Assembly (NCBI GenBank): GCA_002298695.1 | Contig: DBLB01000130.1 | Span: 1-13,318 of the forward strand | Source: Clostridiales bacterium UBA735 | Lineage (GTDB): Bacteria; Bacillota; Clostridia; Oscillospirales; Oscillospiraceae | Direction: 5' to 3' | Length of the DNA stretch: 13,318 nucleotides | In this document: positions 1-8,224 of the stretch, piece by piece | Numbering within the stretch: the first letter of the stretch is position 1 | Layout of the letters: the number at the start of each line of letters is the position of its first letter | Made by a program: the position numbers and the translations under genes | Notes under the pieces: model-generated | The model's input: the letters and a program-made list of their open reading frames with translations, nothing else | What the model was told of the DNA's origin: nothing | The model's database searches: none

Positions 1-25
1 GCTGCGCGGGAGTGAAAATTGAAAC

Positions 26-57
26 AGGCGGAGCAAACGATCACGTTTGCTCCGCCT
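26..57. terminator. Perfect 14-bp hairpin, probable terminator of an upstream gene
   Basis: Two perfectly complementary 14-base arms (26-39 and 44-57) enclose a 4-base loop. The + strand continues with CTGTGCG, which is not a U-tract. The minus strand continues with GTTTCAATTTTC, which is moderately T-rich. It probably ends a transcript from the gene left of the window; the direction is not settled. Confidence 0.55.
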
Positions 58-103
58 CTGTGCGTCCGATGCAAAAGGGGGCGCTGCGCACCGGCGTTTG
101 TGC

Positions 104-132
104 TTGTGAAACGGGGGATATGGTGGTATAAT
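104..132 (+). promoter_or_regulatory. Sigma-A promoter of uvrB with extended -10
   Basis: A -35 TTGTGA (104-109) is separated by exactly 17 bases from a consensus -10 TATAAT (127-132). The -10 is preceded by TGG (124-126), giving the extended TGn form. Transcription would start near 140, about 30 bases before the uvrB start. No LexA/SOS box (GAAC-N4-GTTC type) is evident in 61-168. Confidence 0.8.
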
Positions 133-168
133 ATTCTGATTTGATTTTTTGCGGAGGGAGGCCGTTTT

Positions 169-2136
<1,968 letters not shown>

Positions 2137-2206
2137 GGAAACCATTCTGCCGCCTCCCGCACCGTCCCCCCCAGAAGCAGGCAGCAGGGTCTTCGGCAAT
2201 TGAAAC

Positions 2207-2242
2207 GCGGCGGCCTCCAAAGGAGGCCGCCGCTTGCTTTTA
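2207..2242. terminator. Bidirectional terminator between uvrB and the NimA-like gene
   Basis: A perfect 12-bp GC-rich stem (2207-2218 with 2222-2233) encloses a 3-base AAA loop. On the + strand it is followed by TTGCTTTTA, fitting termination of uvrB. On the minus strand it starts 6 bases after the TAA stop of the NimA-like gene (2240-2242), with GTTTCAATT beyond. Both converging transcripts probably end here. Confidence 0.85.
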
Positions 2243-2710
2243 CATGTGCTGCTTGGCGGAGATCGTCTCTACATCCAGCGCGAAGACCGTAACGTGGGCG
2301 ACGGCTGCGTCCGGAAACTCCCAATTGCCTGCGCCGGCATTCTGCCGCATGATCTCCGTGAGCGCGGCGCGTTTTTCTGCTGCATCGGTCAGGAAGCGGA
2401 CGCAGCCCGTGCCGATAACCGACTGGTAGCGCGCAGAATACTGACACGCCGTCTCCCCGGCCGTGATCTCGCAGCGGCAGTCCAGTTCAAATGCCGCCGA
2501 GGCATTCCGGCACAGCAGTTCCAGCTTCCTTCCCTCCGGCGCGCTGTGGAAATAAAACGTGCGCACACCGTCGCTGTGCGAAAAGCCGAAGCTCAGCGGC
2601 ACCAGGTAGACGCCCTCGCCGTCCCGCAGACCGAGACGGCAGCAGGGACTTTGCCGGATGATGGCGTCGATGGCTTCGGGATCGGTAACTTCGCGCTCTG
2701 CCCTTCTCAC
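2240..2710 (-). CDS. NimA-like pyridoxamine 5'-phosphate oxidase-family flavoprotein
   Basis: The 156-residue protein belongs to the FMN-binding split-barrel superfamily and most resembles the NimA/5-nitroimidazole-resistance-like branch. Supporting features are the N-terminal RRAEREVTDPEAI stretch, the VPLSFGF segment (38-43), and HSAPEGRKLELLCRN (55-69), where family members have a conserved His followed by a small-residue/EG/K pattern. Relatives bind flavin or haem and reduce small molecules; the substrate here cannot be told, and nitroimidazole resistance is not implied. It starts with GTG, with AAAGGA about 8 bases upstream on the minus strand. It is last in the minus-strand gene set, 39 bases after the transporter, and ends at a terminator. 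Confidence 0.85.
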   Translation of the reverse strand: MRRAEREVTDPEAIDAIIRQSPCCRLGLRDGEGVYLVPLSFGFSHSDGVRTFYFHSAPEGRKLELLCRNASAAFELDCRCEITAGETACQYSARYQSVIGTGCVRFLTDAAEKRAALTEIMRQNAGAGNWEFPDAAVAHVTVFALDVETISAKQHM

Positions 2711-2749
2711 TCTGTTCGTTCCTTTCCGGATTTATGTTTCTGGACCGTA

Positions 2750-3727
2750 TCAGATGTCAAAAATGCCGAGCAGAACAATGCCGATCACCACAAGGACGAT
2801 CATGGCATAGTGTTTCCAGGAAAGCTTTTCCTTCAGGAAGATGCGGCTCCACACAACGGAGGCCACGCAGTAAGCCGAGATGATTGGCGCAGCCATGGCG
2901 ACGTGCGCCGTATCGGCCAGCGCGAAGATATAGGCAAACTGACCGGCCGTCTCGAAGATGGCGCCGAGGTATTTCGGCCCCTCCTGCTTGGGCACGAGCT
3001 TCTGCTTTTTGATGAGCACCACGTAAACAAAGGAGCACACCGCCGCAAACAGGAATGTCAGCTCGTAGGCGCAGTTGGCCGCAGAGGCGGCATAATCCGA
3101 GCATTCGTCGAACGTAGCGAACAGGCCGCTCTCAAACGCCTGCGTCGAGAGGCGCTCAAGCACGAGCGAATCGGCAAACGTACCGGCAGCGTCCAGCAGG
3201 CAGTAGGCTACGGGCAGGCAGATGGCCAGCCACGATTTTGCATATTTGTAGTTGGAGGCCGCCTGCCGCGCCTGCCGCAGCTCATCATCCTCGCGGGATT
3301 CGACCACGCCAAGGCCGACCACGCCGATGCACACCAGCGCAACCGCGCCGATGACTGCAAGGCGCATGCCGCCCTGAATGCTCTCGTCAAGCGTGCCGGT
3401 GATCAGGCAGAGCACCGCGACGAGCGCGCCGGAGGAATTGCAGATCGGCGACGAGATGGAAAGCTCGATATACCGCAGGCCGACATATCCAAGCGTCATT
3501 GAGGCAATGTAGAGCAGCGAAACCGGCAAATACGTCCAAATGACATTCCATGTCACCTCCGTGCCCTGCACGAAGATCTCAAAGGCCGCATGCAGGCCCA
3601 TGACCACGCCAACGGCGATGACCATTTTCAAGTGCGCGTATTTATCGTTGCCGCGGCAGCCGATCTTCGAAAAGAGGTCGGAACCGCTCCAGCAGAGTAA
3701 TGCGATGATTGCAAACCAGAACCACAT
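2750..3727 (-). CDS. EamA/DMT-superfamily transporter, about 10 membrane segments
   Basis: A 325-residue integral membrane protein with about ten hydrophobic segments, starting at once with MWFWFAIIALLCWS. Two EamA-like halves are visible: residues 1 to about 145 and about 165 to 325. They are joined by a charged cytosolic loop (ESREDDELRQARQ). The second half has the usual ending: a membrane segment, a short FLKEKLSWKHY link, and a final helix. The drug/metabolite transporter superfamily exports amino acids, nucleotides or other metabolites; the substrate cannot be told from sequence. It starts with ATG, with GAGGAG 11 bases upstream. It lies 89 bases downstream of the PLP enzyme gene, so export of a product or toxic substrate of that enzyme is possible but inferred. 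Confidence 0.85.
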   Translation of the reverse strand: MWFWFAIIALLCWSGSDLFSKIGCRGNDKYAHLKMVIAVGVVMGLHAAFEIFVQGTEVTWNVIWTYLPVSLLYIASMTLGYVGLRYIELSISSPICNSSGALVAVLCLITGTLDESIQGGMRLAVIGAVALVCIGVVGLGVVESREDDELRQARQAASNYKYAKSWLAICLPVAYCLLDAAGTFADSLVLERLSTQAFESGLFATFDECSDYAASAANCAYELTFLFAAVCSFVYVVLIKKQKLVPKQEGPKYLGAIFETAGQFAYIFALADTAHVAMAAPIISAYCVASVVWSRIFLKEKLSWKHYAMIVLVVIGIVLLGIFDI

Positions 3728-3816
3728 AATAGTTGTTTCTCCTCTGATGATGTCTGTATGGAATATCGAATATTTTTATAAGGGTCGGACAGCAGGCATC
3801 GGCCCCTGCAAAGATT

Positions 3817-5109
3817 TCAGTTGGTCGGAAGCTGCGCAAGTCCTGCCTCGACGAGCTTCTGCACACTCATCAGAATCCCGAGCTTGGCATGATGCCAGGT
3901 GAGACCGCCCTGAAAATAGACCGCATAAGGCGGGCGGATGGGGCCGTCGGCGGACAGTTCAATGGAAGAGCCCTGCACGAACGCGCCCGCCGCCATCACG
4001 ACCTCCGCATCATAGCCCGGCATGGCCCACGGGACGGGCGTGACATAGCTGTCGACCGGGGCCGCCGCCTGAATGCCGCGGCAAAAGGCCAGCATCCGCT
4101 CCGCACTGCCGAGTTCGACCGCCTGAATGATGTCGTGACGCTCCTCTGTGCCATCCGGAATCACGCGAAAACCCATCTGCTCATAGAGATTCGCCGCGAA
4201 GATCGCACCCTTGAGCGCGCCGGAGACAACGTTCGGCGCGAGGAAAAAGCCCTGATACATCGCAGGCAGCAGCCCGAGATTCGCGCCGACCTCCTGCCCG
4301 AGGCCGGGCGCAGAGAGGCGGTAGGCGCAGCGCTCGACGCAGTTTTTTGTACCGCAGATATAGCCGCCGATCGGCGCCAGGCCGCCGCCGGGGTTTTTGA
4401 TCAGGCTGCCGACGATCATGTCCGCGCCGACGTTCGACGGCTCGGCCGTCTCCACAAACTCGCCGTAGCAGTTGTCCACCATGCAGACCACATCCGGCTT
4501 GCACTGCTTGCAAAAGGCAATGAGCTCACCGATCTGCGCGACGGAAAACGACGGCCGCGTCGCATAGCCCTTCGAGCGCTGGATCGTGACGAGCTTCGTT
4601 TTTTCATGGATTGCGTTCCGGATGCCCTCAAAATCGAATGTGCCGTCCGGCAGCAGATCGACCTGCCGGTAGGAGACGCCGTACTCTTTCAGGGAGCATT
4701 TCGACTCGCGGATGCCGATGACCTCTTCGAGCGTGTCATAGGGCGCGCCGTTCGGACTTAAAAGTTCATCGCCGGGCAGCAGATTCGCGCTCAGCGCGAC
4801 GGCCAGCGCGTGCGTGCCGCAGGTGATCTGCGGGCGGACGAGCGCAGCCTCGGTGCCGAAGGCGGCGGCGTAGACGCGCTCGAGCTTGTCGCGGCCAAGG
4901 TCGTCGTAGCCATAGCCGGTCGTCGCAGCGAAACACGTCGCGTCGACGCGGTGCTCCTGCATCGCGCGGATGACCTTCGCCTGATTGTATTCGGCGACGG
5001 CGTCGATGCCGGCAAACCGCTCCTTCAGGCCGTCCAGCACGCTCTGCCCGAATTCATAGACCTCGCGGTGCACGCCGAGCGAGGCATACATCTCATATAG
5101 TTCCTTCAT
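3817..5109 (-). CDS. PLP-dependent methionine gamma-lyase-like protein (aluminium resistance/YnbB family)
   Basis: The 430-residue product matches the fold-type I PLP enzymes long annotated as aluminium resistance protein or methionine gamma-lyase family protein. Visible features are YGYDDLGRDKLERVYAAAFG (residues 66-85), the ITCGTHA segment (95-101), the cofactor-binding Asp in VDNCYGEF (D212), and the probable Schiff-base lysine in SLIKNPGGGLAP (K238). Length and motifs indicate an intact enzyme. Its true substrate is unsettled in the family: carbon-sulfur lyase activity is suggested by homology, and the metal-resistance name is historical. Its ATG overlaps the TGA of the AbrB-type gene (ATGA at 5106-5109), so the two are probably translationally coupled. 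The transporter gene follows. Confidence 0.92.
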   Translation of the reverse strand: MKELYEMYASLGVHREVYEFGQSVLDGLKERFAGIDAVAEYNQAKVIRAMQEHRVDATCFAATTGYGYDDLGRDKLERVYAAAFGTEAALVRPQITCGTHALAVALSANLLPGDELLSPNGAPYDTLEEVIGIRESKCSLKEYGVSYRQVDLLPDGTFDFEGIRNAIHEKTKLVTIQRSKGYATRPSFSVAQIGELIAFCKQCKPDVVCMVDNCYGEFVETAEPSNVGADMIVGSLIKNPGGGLAPIGGYICGTKNCVERCAYRLSAPGLGQEVGANLGLLPAMYQGFFLAPNVVSGALKGAIFAANLYEQMGFRVIPDGTEERHDIIQAVELGSAERMLAFCRGIQAAAPVDSYVTPVPWAMPGYDAEVVMAAGAFVQGSSIELSADGPIRPPYAVYFQGGLTWHHAKLGILMSVQKLVEAGLAQLPTN

Positions 5110-5342
5110 TTCTGTTTCTCCATCTGTTCAAAGATCTGGGCCGCCGCCGTCTCGATTACGTCCGGCTTGGTCACGATGATGCCGGTCTGCTCGTCGCCCA
5201 GGATCAGCAGTGTGTCGCCCGGCTGGATACCGAACAGCGTCCGCGCGTCCTTCGGGATGACGATCTGGCCCTTTTCGCCGACCTTGGCTGTGCCGAAGAT
5301 GTGCCGTTTAGGCCGGCCCAGGAGGTGTTTTCCGCCTGACAT
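5106..5342 (-). CDS. AbrB/MazE/SpoVT-family DNA-binding regulator
   Basis: A 78-residue protein with one SpoVT/AbrB swapped-hairpin domain. The core is AKVGEKGQIVIPKDAR followed by LFGIQPGDTLLILGDE (about residues 19-51), then a short C-terminal helix that may help oligomerisation. Such proteins bind DNA as dimers or tetramers and often repress their own promoters. It starts with ATG, with a strong AAGGAGG 6 bases upstream on the minus strand. It is first in the minus-strand operon and overlaps the PLP-enzyme gene by 4 bases, so it may be the local regulator of this operon. The N-terminal segment MSGGKHLLGRPKRHIFG is basic and may add to DNA contact. A MazE-type antitoxin role is unlikely because no toxin gene is adjacent. 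Confidence 0.9.
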   Translation of the reverse strand: MSGGKHLLGRPKRHIFGTAKVGEKGQIVIPKDARTLFGIQPGDTLLILGDEQTGIIVTKPDVIETAAAQIFEQMEKQK

Positions 5343-5384
5343 CGCGCGCCTCCTTCCATAAATCAGGGGGTAAAAATCATACTT

Positions 5385-5397
5385 GTATAACTTATAC
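5385..5397. promoter_or_regulatory. 13-bp inverted repeat overlapping the abrB-operon -10, candidate operator
   Basis: GTATAA-C-TTATAC is a perfect inverted repeat centred at 5391. It covers the putative -10 of the minus-strand operon. Its AT-rich nature and position fit an autoregulatory site for the AbrB-type protein encoded just downstream. The protein-site link is inference. Confidence 0.55.
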
Positions 5398-5417
5398 TAT
5401 TTTGGCCGTCCTGTCAA
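5391..5417 (-). promoter_or_regulatory. Sigma-A-type promoter of the abrB-PLP enzyme-transporter operon
   Basis: Read on the minus strand, a perfect -35 TTGACA (5412-5417) is followed after 15 bases by TATAAG (5391-5396). With the usual 17-base spacer the hexamer would be TAAGTT. The spacing is therefore short or the -10 weak, a pattern often seen at regulated promoters. The start codon lies about 45 bases further on. Confidence 0.6.
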
Positions 5418-5433
5418 GTCCGGAATGCAGGGC

Positions 5434-5455
5434 AAAGTTGACAAAAAGTTCACAA
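5434..5455 (+). repeat. Tandem 11-bp direct repeat upstream of the psuK promoter
   Basis: AAAGTTGACAA (5434-5444) is immediately followed by AAAGTTCACAA (5445-5455), with one mismatch. The copies sit one helical turn apart and 10 bases upstream of the psuK -35, a position suitable for a regulator binding on one DNA face. The region also lies upstream of the divergent abrB promoter. Confidence 0.5.
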
Positions 5456-5464
5456 ATGATCCCC

Positions 5465-5493
5465 TTGACTTTTCCCTGCTTCGGATTTATGAT
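5465..5493 (+). promoter_or_regulatory. Sigma-A promoter of psuKG
   Basis: TTGACT (5465-5470), a 17-base spacer and TATGAT (5488-5493) each differ from consensus at one position. Transcription would begin near 5500, leaving a GC-rich leader of about 70 bases before psuK. Confidence 0.75.
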
Positions 5494-5570
5494 GTCCTTT
5501 CCGAATGAGGAACCGGCGGCCGGTCGGCGCCGCGCCGCTGTGAAATAACGCTTGCGAAGGAAGGGATTTC

Positions 5571-6515
5571 ATGGAACTTGGCTATGTCGTCGGCGTTGGC
5601 GGTGCCAATATCGACCTGTGCGGCAGGTCGTATGCACCGATCGCACCGCACGACTCCAATCCTGGCGAGATCGAGCTGTCGGCCGGCGGCGTGACACGGA
5701 ACATCTGCGACAACCTGGCACGGCTGGGCGCGGACGTGAAGCTCATTTCCGCGGTCGGAGACGATCTGTTTTCCGAGCTCATCTGCCGGCAGAGCGCGCA
5801 GGCCGGGATCGACCTGTCGCACCTTTACCACGCCGCGGGACGCAATTCGTCGATGTATCTGGCGATCCTGGACGACAGCGGCGATATGCATGTGGCGCTG
5901 TCGGACATGCACATTCTGCAAAATATGCCGTTGGACTATCTCGATGCACAGAAGGAGCTGATCGCCGGTGCGGCGATCATCGTTACGGATCCCTGCATGA
6001 AAGCCGAGCGCTTTGAGCGCGTGCTCTCCTATTGCCATCCAGGTCAGATCATCTGCGTCGATCCGGTCTCCACGGCCTATGCCCGCGCACTGCTCCCGTA
6101 TCTCGGCAGCATCCACACGGTCAAGCCGAACCGGCTGGAGCTGGAAGTTCTGGCCGGGCAGCCGGTCAGCACTGACGCAGATCTGGAATCCGCCTGCGAA
6201 ACGCTGCTGAAGCGCGGCGTGCAGCGCGTATTTGTCAGCCTCGGCGCAGACGGCTGCTTCTATCTGGACGCCGAAGGGCGGCGCATGCGCCGCAAGCTGC
6301 GTCCCGTGACCAACATGGTCAATGCCTCCGGCGCGGGCGACGCGTTTACCGCGTCGCTGCTCTACGCAACGCTCCACGGATACTCCCCGGATGAAATTCT
6401 CGATTGGGCCCTGGCCGCCGGCATCGCGGCCATCTCCCACAAGGACACCATAAACCCTGCGATGAGTCCTGCGCTCATCCATACTATATTGGAGGAATAT
6501 CGCTATGAATCTTGA
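5571..6515 (+). CDS. psuK: Pseudouridine kinase, PfkB/ribokinase family
   Basis: A 314-residue PfkB-fold sugar/nucleoside kinase. It has the N-terminal GVGGANIDLCG strand-turn (residues 8-18), the GGVTRN substrate segment (39-44), KPNRLELEVLAG (185-196), and the ATP/anion-hole signature NASGAGDAFTASLL (251-264) with Asp257 as the expected catalytic base. PfkB kinases are hard to assign alone, but the overlapping pseudouridine-5'-phosphate glycosidase gene makes pseudouridine kinase the best call. The reaction would be ATP plus pseudouridine to pseudouridine 5'-phosphate in the cytosol. The start is supported by AAGGAAGGG about 7 bases upstream. The gene overlaps psuG by 11 bases. A different nucleoside or sugar substrate remains possible. 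Confidence 0.9.
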   Translation: MELGYVVGVGGANIDLCGRSYAPIAPHDSNPGEIELSAGGVTRNICDNLARLGADVKLISAVGDDLFSELICRQSAQAGIDLSHLYHAAGRNSSMYLAILDDSGDMHVALSDMHILQNMPLDYLDAQKELIAGAAIIVTDPCMKAERFERVLSYCHPGQIICVDPVSTAYARALLPYLGSIHTVKPNRLELEVLAGQPVSTDADLESACETLLKRGVQRVFVSLGADGCFYLDAEGRRMRRKLRPVTNMVNASGAGDAFTASLLYATLHGYSPDEILDWALAAGIAAISHKDTINPAMSPALIHTILEEYRYES

Positions 6516-7422
6516 GAAATATCTGTCCGTTACGCCGGAAATTCAGGCCGCGCTGGACGCCGGCAAGCCCGTTGTCGCGCTGGAATCCACGATTCTCAGC
6601 CATGGCATGCCGTATCCGCAGAATCTCGACTTTGGCCGCAAGGTCGAGCAGATCATCCGTGACGAGGGCTGCGTCCCCGCGACGATCGCCATCCTCGACG
6701 GCAAGATGAAGGTCGGCCTGAACGAAGAAGAGCTTGAGCGGATGTGCCGTGCCGACGGCATCGGCAAAGTCAGCCGCCGCGACCTGGCCACCTATCTCGC
6801 CACCGGTATGCCCGGTGCCACGACCGTTACCACGACGATGATCGTCGCGGCCTACGCCGGCATCCGTTTCTTCGCCACTGGCGGCATCGGCGGCGTGCAT
6901 CGCGGTGCAGAGACCACCATGGACATCTCCGCCGACCTGCAGGAACTGGCCAACACCCCCGTCTGCGTCATCTGCGCGGGCGCGAAGAGCATTCTCGACC
7001 TCGGCCTCACGCTCGAGTATCTCGAAACCCAGGGCGTGCCGGTGCTCGGCCTCCGCACGGACGAGCTGCCCGCGTTCTATTGCCGCACCTCCGGCTACAA
7101 GCTGGACTACAACTGCCCGGACGAGGAGACTGTCGCAAAGATCATGAAGGTCAAGTGGGACATCGGCCTCAAAGGCGGCGCCGTCGTCGGCAACCCGGTT
7201 CCCGAGCAGTACGCGATGGATCCCGTCGAAATGAACAAGGTCATCGACCGCGCCGTTGAAATGGCAAAGGAGCAGGGCATCCACGGCAAGGCCACCACAC
7301 CGTTCCTGCTGGCCCATATCGTCGAGATGACCGGCGGCCACTCGCTGGATACGAACATCCAGCTTGCGTTCAACAACGCGCACGCCGCTGCGAAGATCGC
7401 CAAGGCCTACGCTGCAATGTAA
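6505..7422 (+). CDS. psuG: Pseudouridine-5'-phosphate glycosidase
   Basis: This enzyme breaks the C-C glycosidic bond of pseudouridine 5'-phosphate, giving uracil and ribose 5-phosphate. The 305-residue protein is full length. It shows VALESTILSHGMPYPQN (24-40) with Glu27, the RRDLA and TTVTTTM segments, TGGIGGVHRGAE (125-136), SADLQEL (142-148) with Asp144, and AGAKSILDLG (158-167) with Lys161. These match the Glu, Asp and Schiff-base Lys of the characterised E. coli enzyme at a constant offset of 4-5 residues. Translation starts at an ATG preceded by GGAGG (6491-6495) inside the end of psuK. No nucleoside transporter lies beside the pair, so uptake must be encoded elsewhere or pseudouridine comes from RNA turnover. 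A terminator follows at 7499. Confidence 0.97.
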   Translation: MNLEKYLSVTPEIQAALDAGKPVVALESTILSHGMPYPQNLDFGRKVEQIIRDEGCVPATIAILDGKMKVGLNEEELERMCRADGIGKVSRRDLATYLATGMPGATTVTTTMIVAAYAGIRFFATGGIGGVHRGAETTMDISADLQELANTPVCVICAGAKSILDLGLTLEYLETQGVPVLGLRTDELPAFYCRTSGYKLDYNCPDEETVAKIMKVKWDIGLKGGAVVGNPVPEQYAMDPVEMNKVIDRAVEMAKEQGIHGKATTPFLLAHIVEMTGGHSLDTNIQLAFNNAHAAAKIAKAYAAM

Positions 7423-7498
7423 CTCAATCCGCAAACGCCCCGGCGCTTTCAAATGGTGAACACGCATAAGGGCAACAACAAGTACCGCTCAGAGCAAG

Positions 7499-7533
7499 AA
7501 CCGGCAACAGTCACTTGACTGTTGCCGGTTATT
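7499..7533 (+). terminator. Intrinsic terminator of psuKG
   Basis: The 15-base arms 7499-7513 and 7516-7530 are perfectly complementary; with steric limits the loop is about 4-6 bases. ATTTAAC follows. It lies 77 bases after the psuG stop. Confidence 0.75.
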
Positions 7534-7594
7534 TAACCTCCATCGGCTACCGAGTCCCTGTAAGTCGTCATTGATTTGTGCAAGCGCAAAGAAA

Positions 7595-7619
7595 CGGCGG
7601 CTCTGAATGTGAACCGCCG
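7595..7619. other. Short GC hairpin
   Basis: CGGCGG (7595-7600) pairs with CCGCCG (7614-7619), with a possible extra TC/GA pair inside. There is no clear U-tract on either side. It may be a degraded terminator. Confidence 0.35.
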
Positions 7620-7651
7620 CTATACAATCTCAAATCTGCATGCAAAAGCTA

Positions 7652-7698
7652 AGCTGTCCCGCAAGCGGTTTTTTCTTTTCCCTCAAAGCGGGACAGCT
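7652..7698. other. Long-loop hairpin with T-rich loop and an alternative nested stem
   Basis: AGCTGTCCCGC (7652-7662) is perfectly complementary to GCGGGACAGCT (7688-7698). The 25-base loop contains TTTTTTCTTTT (7669-7679). A competing small stem CCGC-AA-GCGG (7659-7668) sits directly before that T-run and would act as a weak terminator on the + strand. The two structures exclude each other. Confidence 0.5.
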
Positions 7699-7806
7699 CA
7701 TAGTTTTATATGGGGGCTTTTTCATTTTCAATCTTAAGGATACTCTAATTCACATATAATTCTTGCAGCACTTTTTGGGAAATCCCCCGCATTGATAACT
7801 GTTTGA

Positions 7807-8019
7807 ATGAGTTATTCATTGTATGGCGGAACAGGTCTTAGGCGCTTCCATCTTGACGGAGCTTGTGTGCATAAGACAAACTATGATGCGGAACCGCTGC
7901 CCATGGAGACGGTAATCACGCAAATCATAAGTATTGTCACAAAGGACAAAAACGCATTGCCACTGGCGAGCAAAGCCTTCCTGCAATGCCTGCTTGCAAA
8001 TTCCGATATACTGCGATAA
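7807..8019 (+). pseudogene. Possible C-terminal remnant of a LysR-type regulator
   Basis: The reading frame encodes 70 residues, ending IISIVTKDKNALPLASKAFLQCLL plus eight more. The pattern of a beta-strand with a V-T-K-D/K turn, then LPLASKAF and a final hydrophobic helix resembles the end of the LysR substrate-binding domain. A TGA stop sits directly before the first ATG, and no ribosome binding site or DNA-binding half is visible. In the same frame upstream a further short protein-like stretch (7741-7803) precedes that TGA. I infer a truncated, decayed gene; the family call is tentative and a small real protein is not excluded. Confidence 0.35.
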
Positions 8020-8114
8020 CGTAGAAGATGGCAGTCAACATAATATGTATGGACACATCTGGATTGCTTATCTGACCGCGCATGAAAAATGTCTCAAAGA
8101 AATCGAAATTCCTT

Positions 8115-8143
8115 CCCCCAAAAAATCACGCAGCCCCTTCGTA
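8115..8143 (+). promoter_or_regulatory. Putative sigma-I (autoregulatory) promoter of sigI-rsgI operon
   Basis: CCCCC with a following A-tract (8115-8125), a 20-base interval after the C-run, and CGTAT (8140-8144). Known sigma-I promoters use a C-rich/A-tract -35 and a CGWA -10. The same arrangement at the same spacing occurs before the FGE/FN3 gene at 11184. Transcription would start near 8150, inside the hairpin described at 8130. Confidence 0.65.
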
Positions 8144-8174
8144 TTCTATTTGGTACGGAGGGGCTGCAATTTTT
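8130..8174. terminator. Strong bidirectional terminator upstream of sigI
   Basis: The arms 8130-8143 and 8154-8167 form a 14-bp stem with one G-U pair and a 10-base loop. AATTTTT follows on the + strand, and on the minus strand GTGATTTTTT follows. It would stop + strand transcripts from the decayed island before sigI. Confidence 0.75.
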
Positions 8175-8184
8175 GTGGCTGATA

Positions 8185-8193
8185 TGCTATGAT
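8185..8193 (+). promoter_or_regulatory. Possible basal extended -10 promoter for sigI
   Basis: TGC-TATGAT (8185-8193) fits an extended -10 element, but the -35 region (TGCAAT at 8165-8170) is poor. A start near 8200 would leave the ribosome binding site at 8212 intact. B. subtilis sigI is known to have a sigma-A promoter as well as its own, which makes this plausible. Confidence 0.35.
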
Positions 8194-8224
8194 ATATGCA
8201 ATTCTGAAAAAAGGCGGTGAGGAC

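Larger units (their letters stand above)
7423..8129. other. Gene-poor island with hairpins and a gene remnant
   Basis: Apart from the hairpins and the LysR-like fragment listed separately, I see no intact gene on either strand. Base composition is visibly more AT-rich than in the flanking genes, especially 7730-8110. A lone TATAAT at 7755-7760 has only a poor -35 (TCTTAA at 7732-7737). The stretch looks like decayed or horizontally acquired material between two conserved modules. Confidence 0.6.

Noticed and set aside
2234..3502. 422-codon + strand frame opposite the NimA-like and EamA genes
   Set aside because: The minus strand has clear homologs with ribosome binding sites; the + frame starts inside a terminator and has shadow composition.
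7784..7813. Third sigma-I promoter at the C-run 7784-7788
   Set aside because: No CGWA occurs 19-21 bases downstream; the bases there read GAATGAGTT.
7934..8182. 82-codon + strand frame reaching into the terminator before sigI
   Set aside because: It overlaps the LysR-like fragment in another frame, runs through the terminator hairpin, and has no ribosome binding site or recognisable features.
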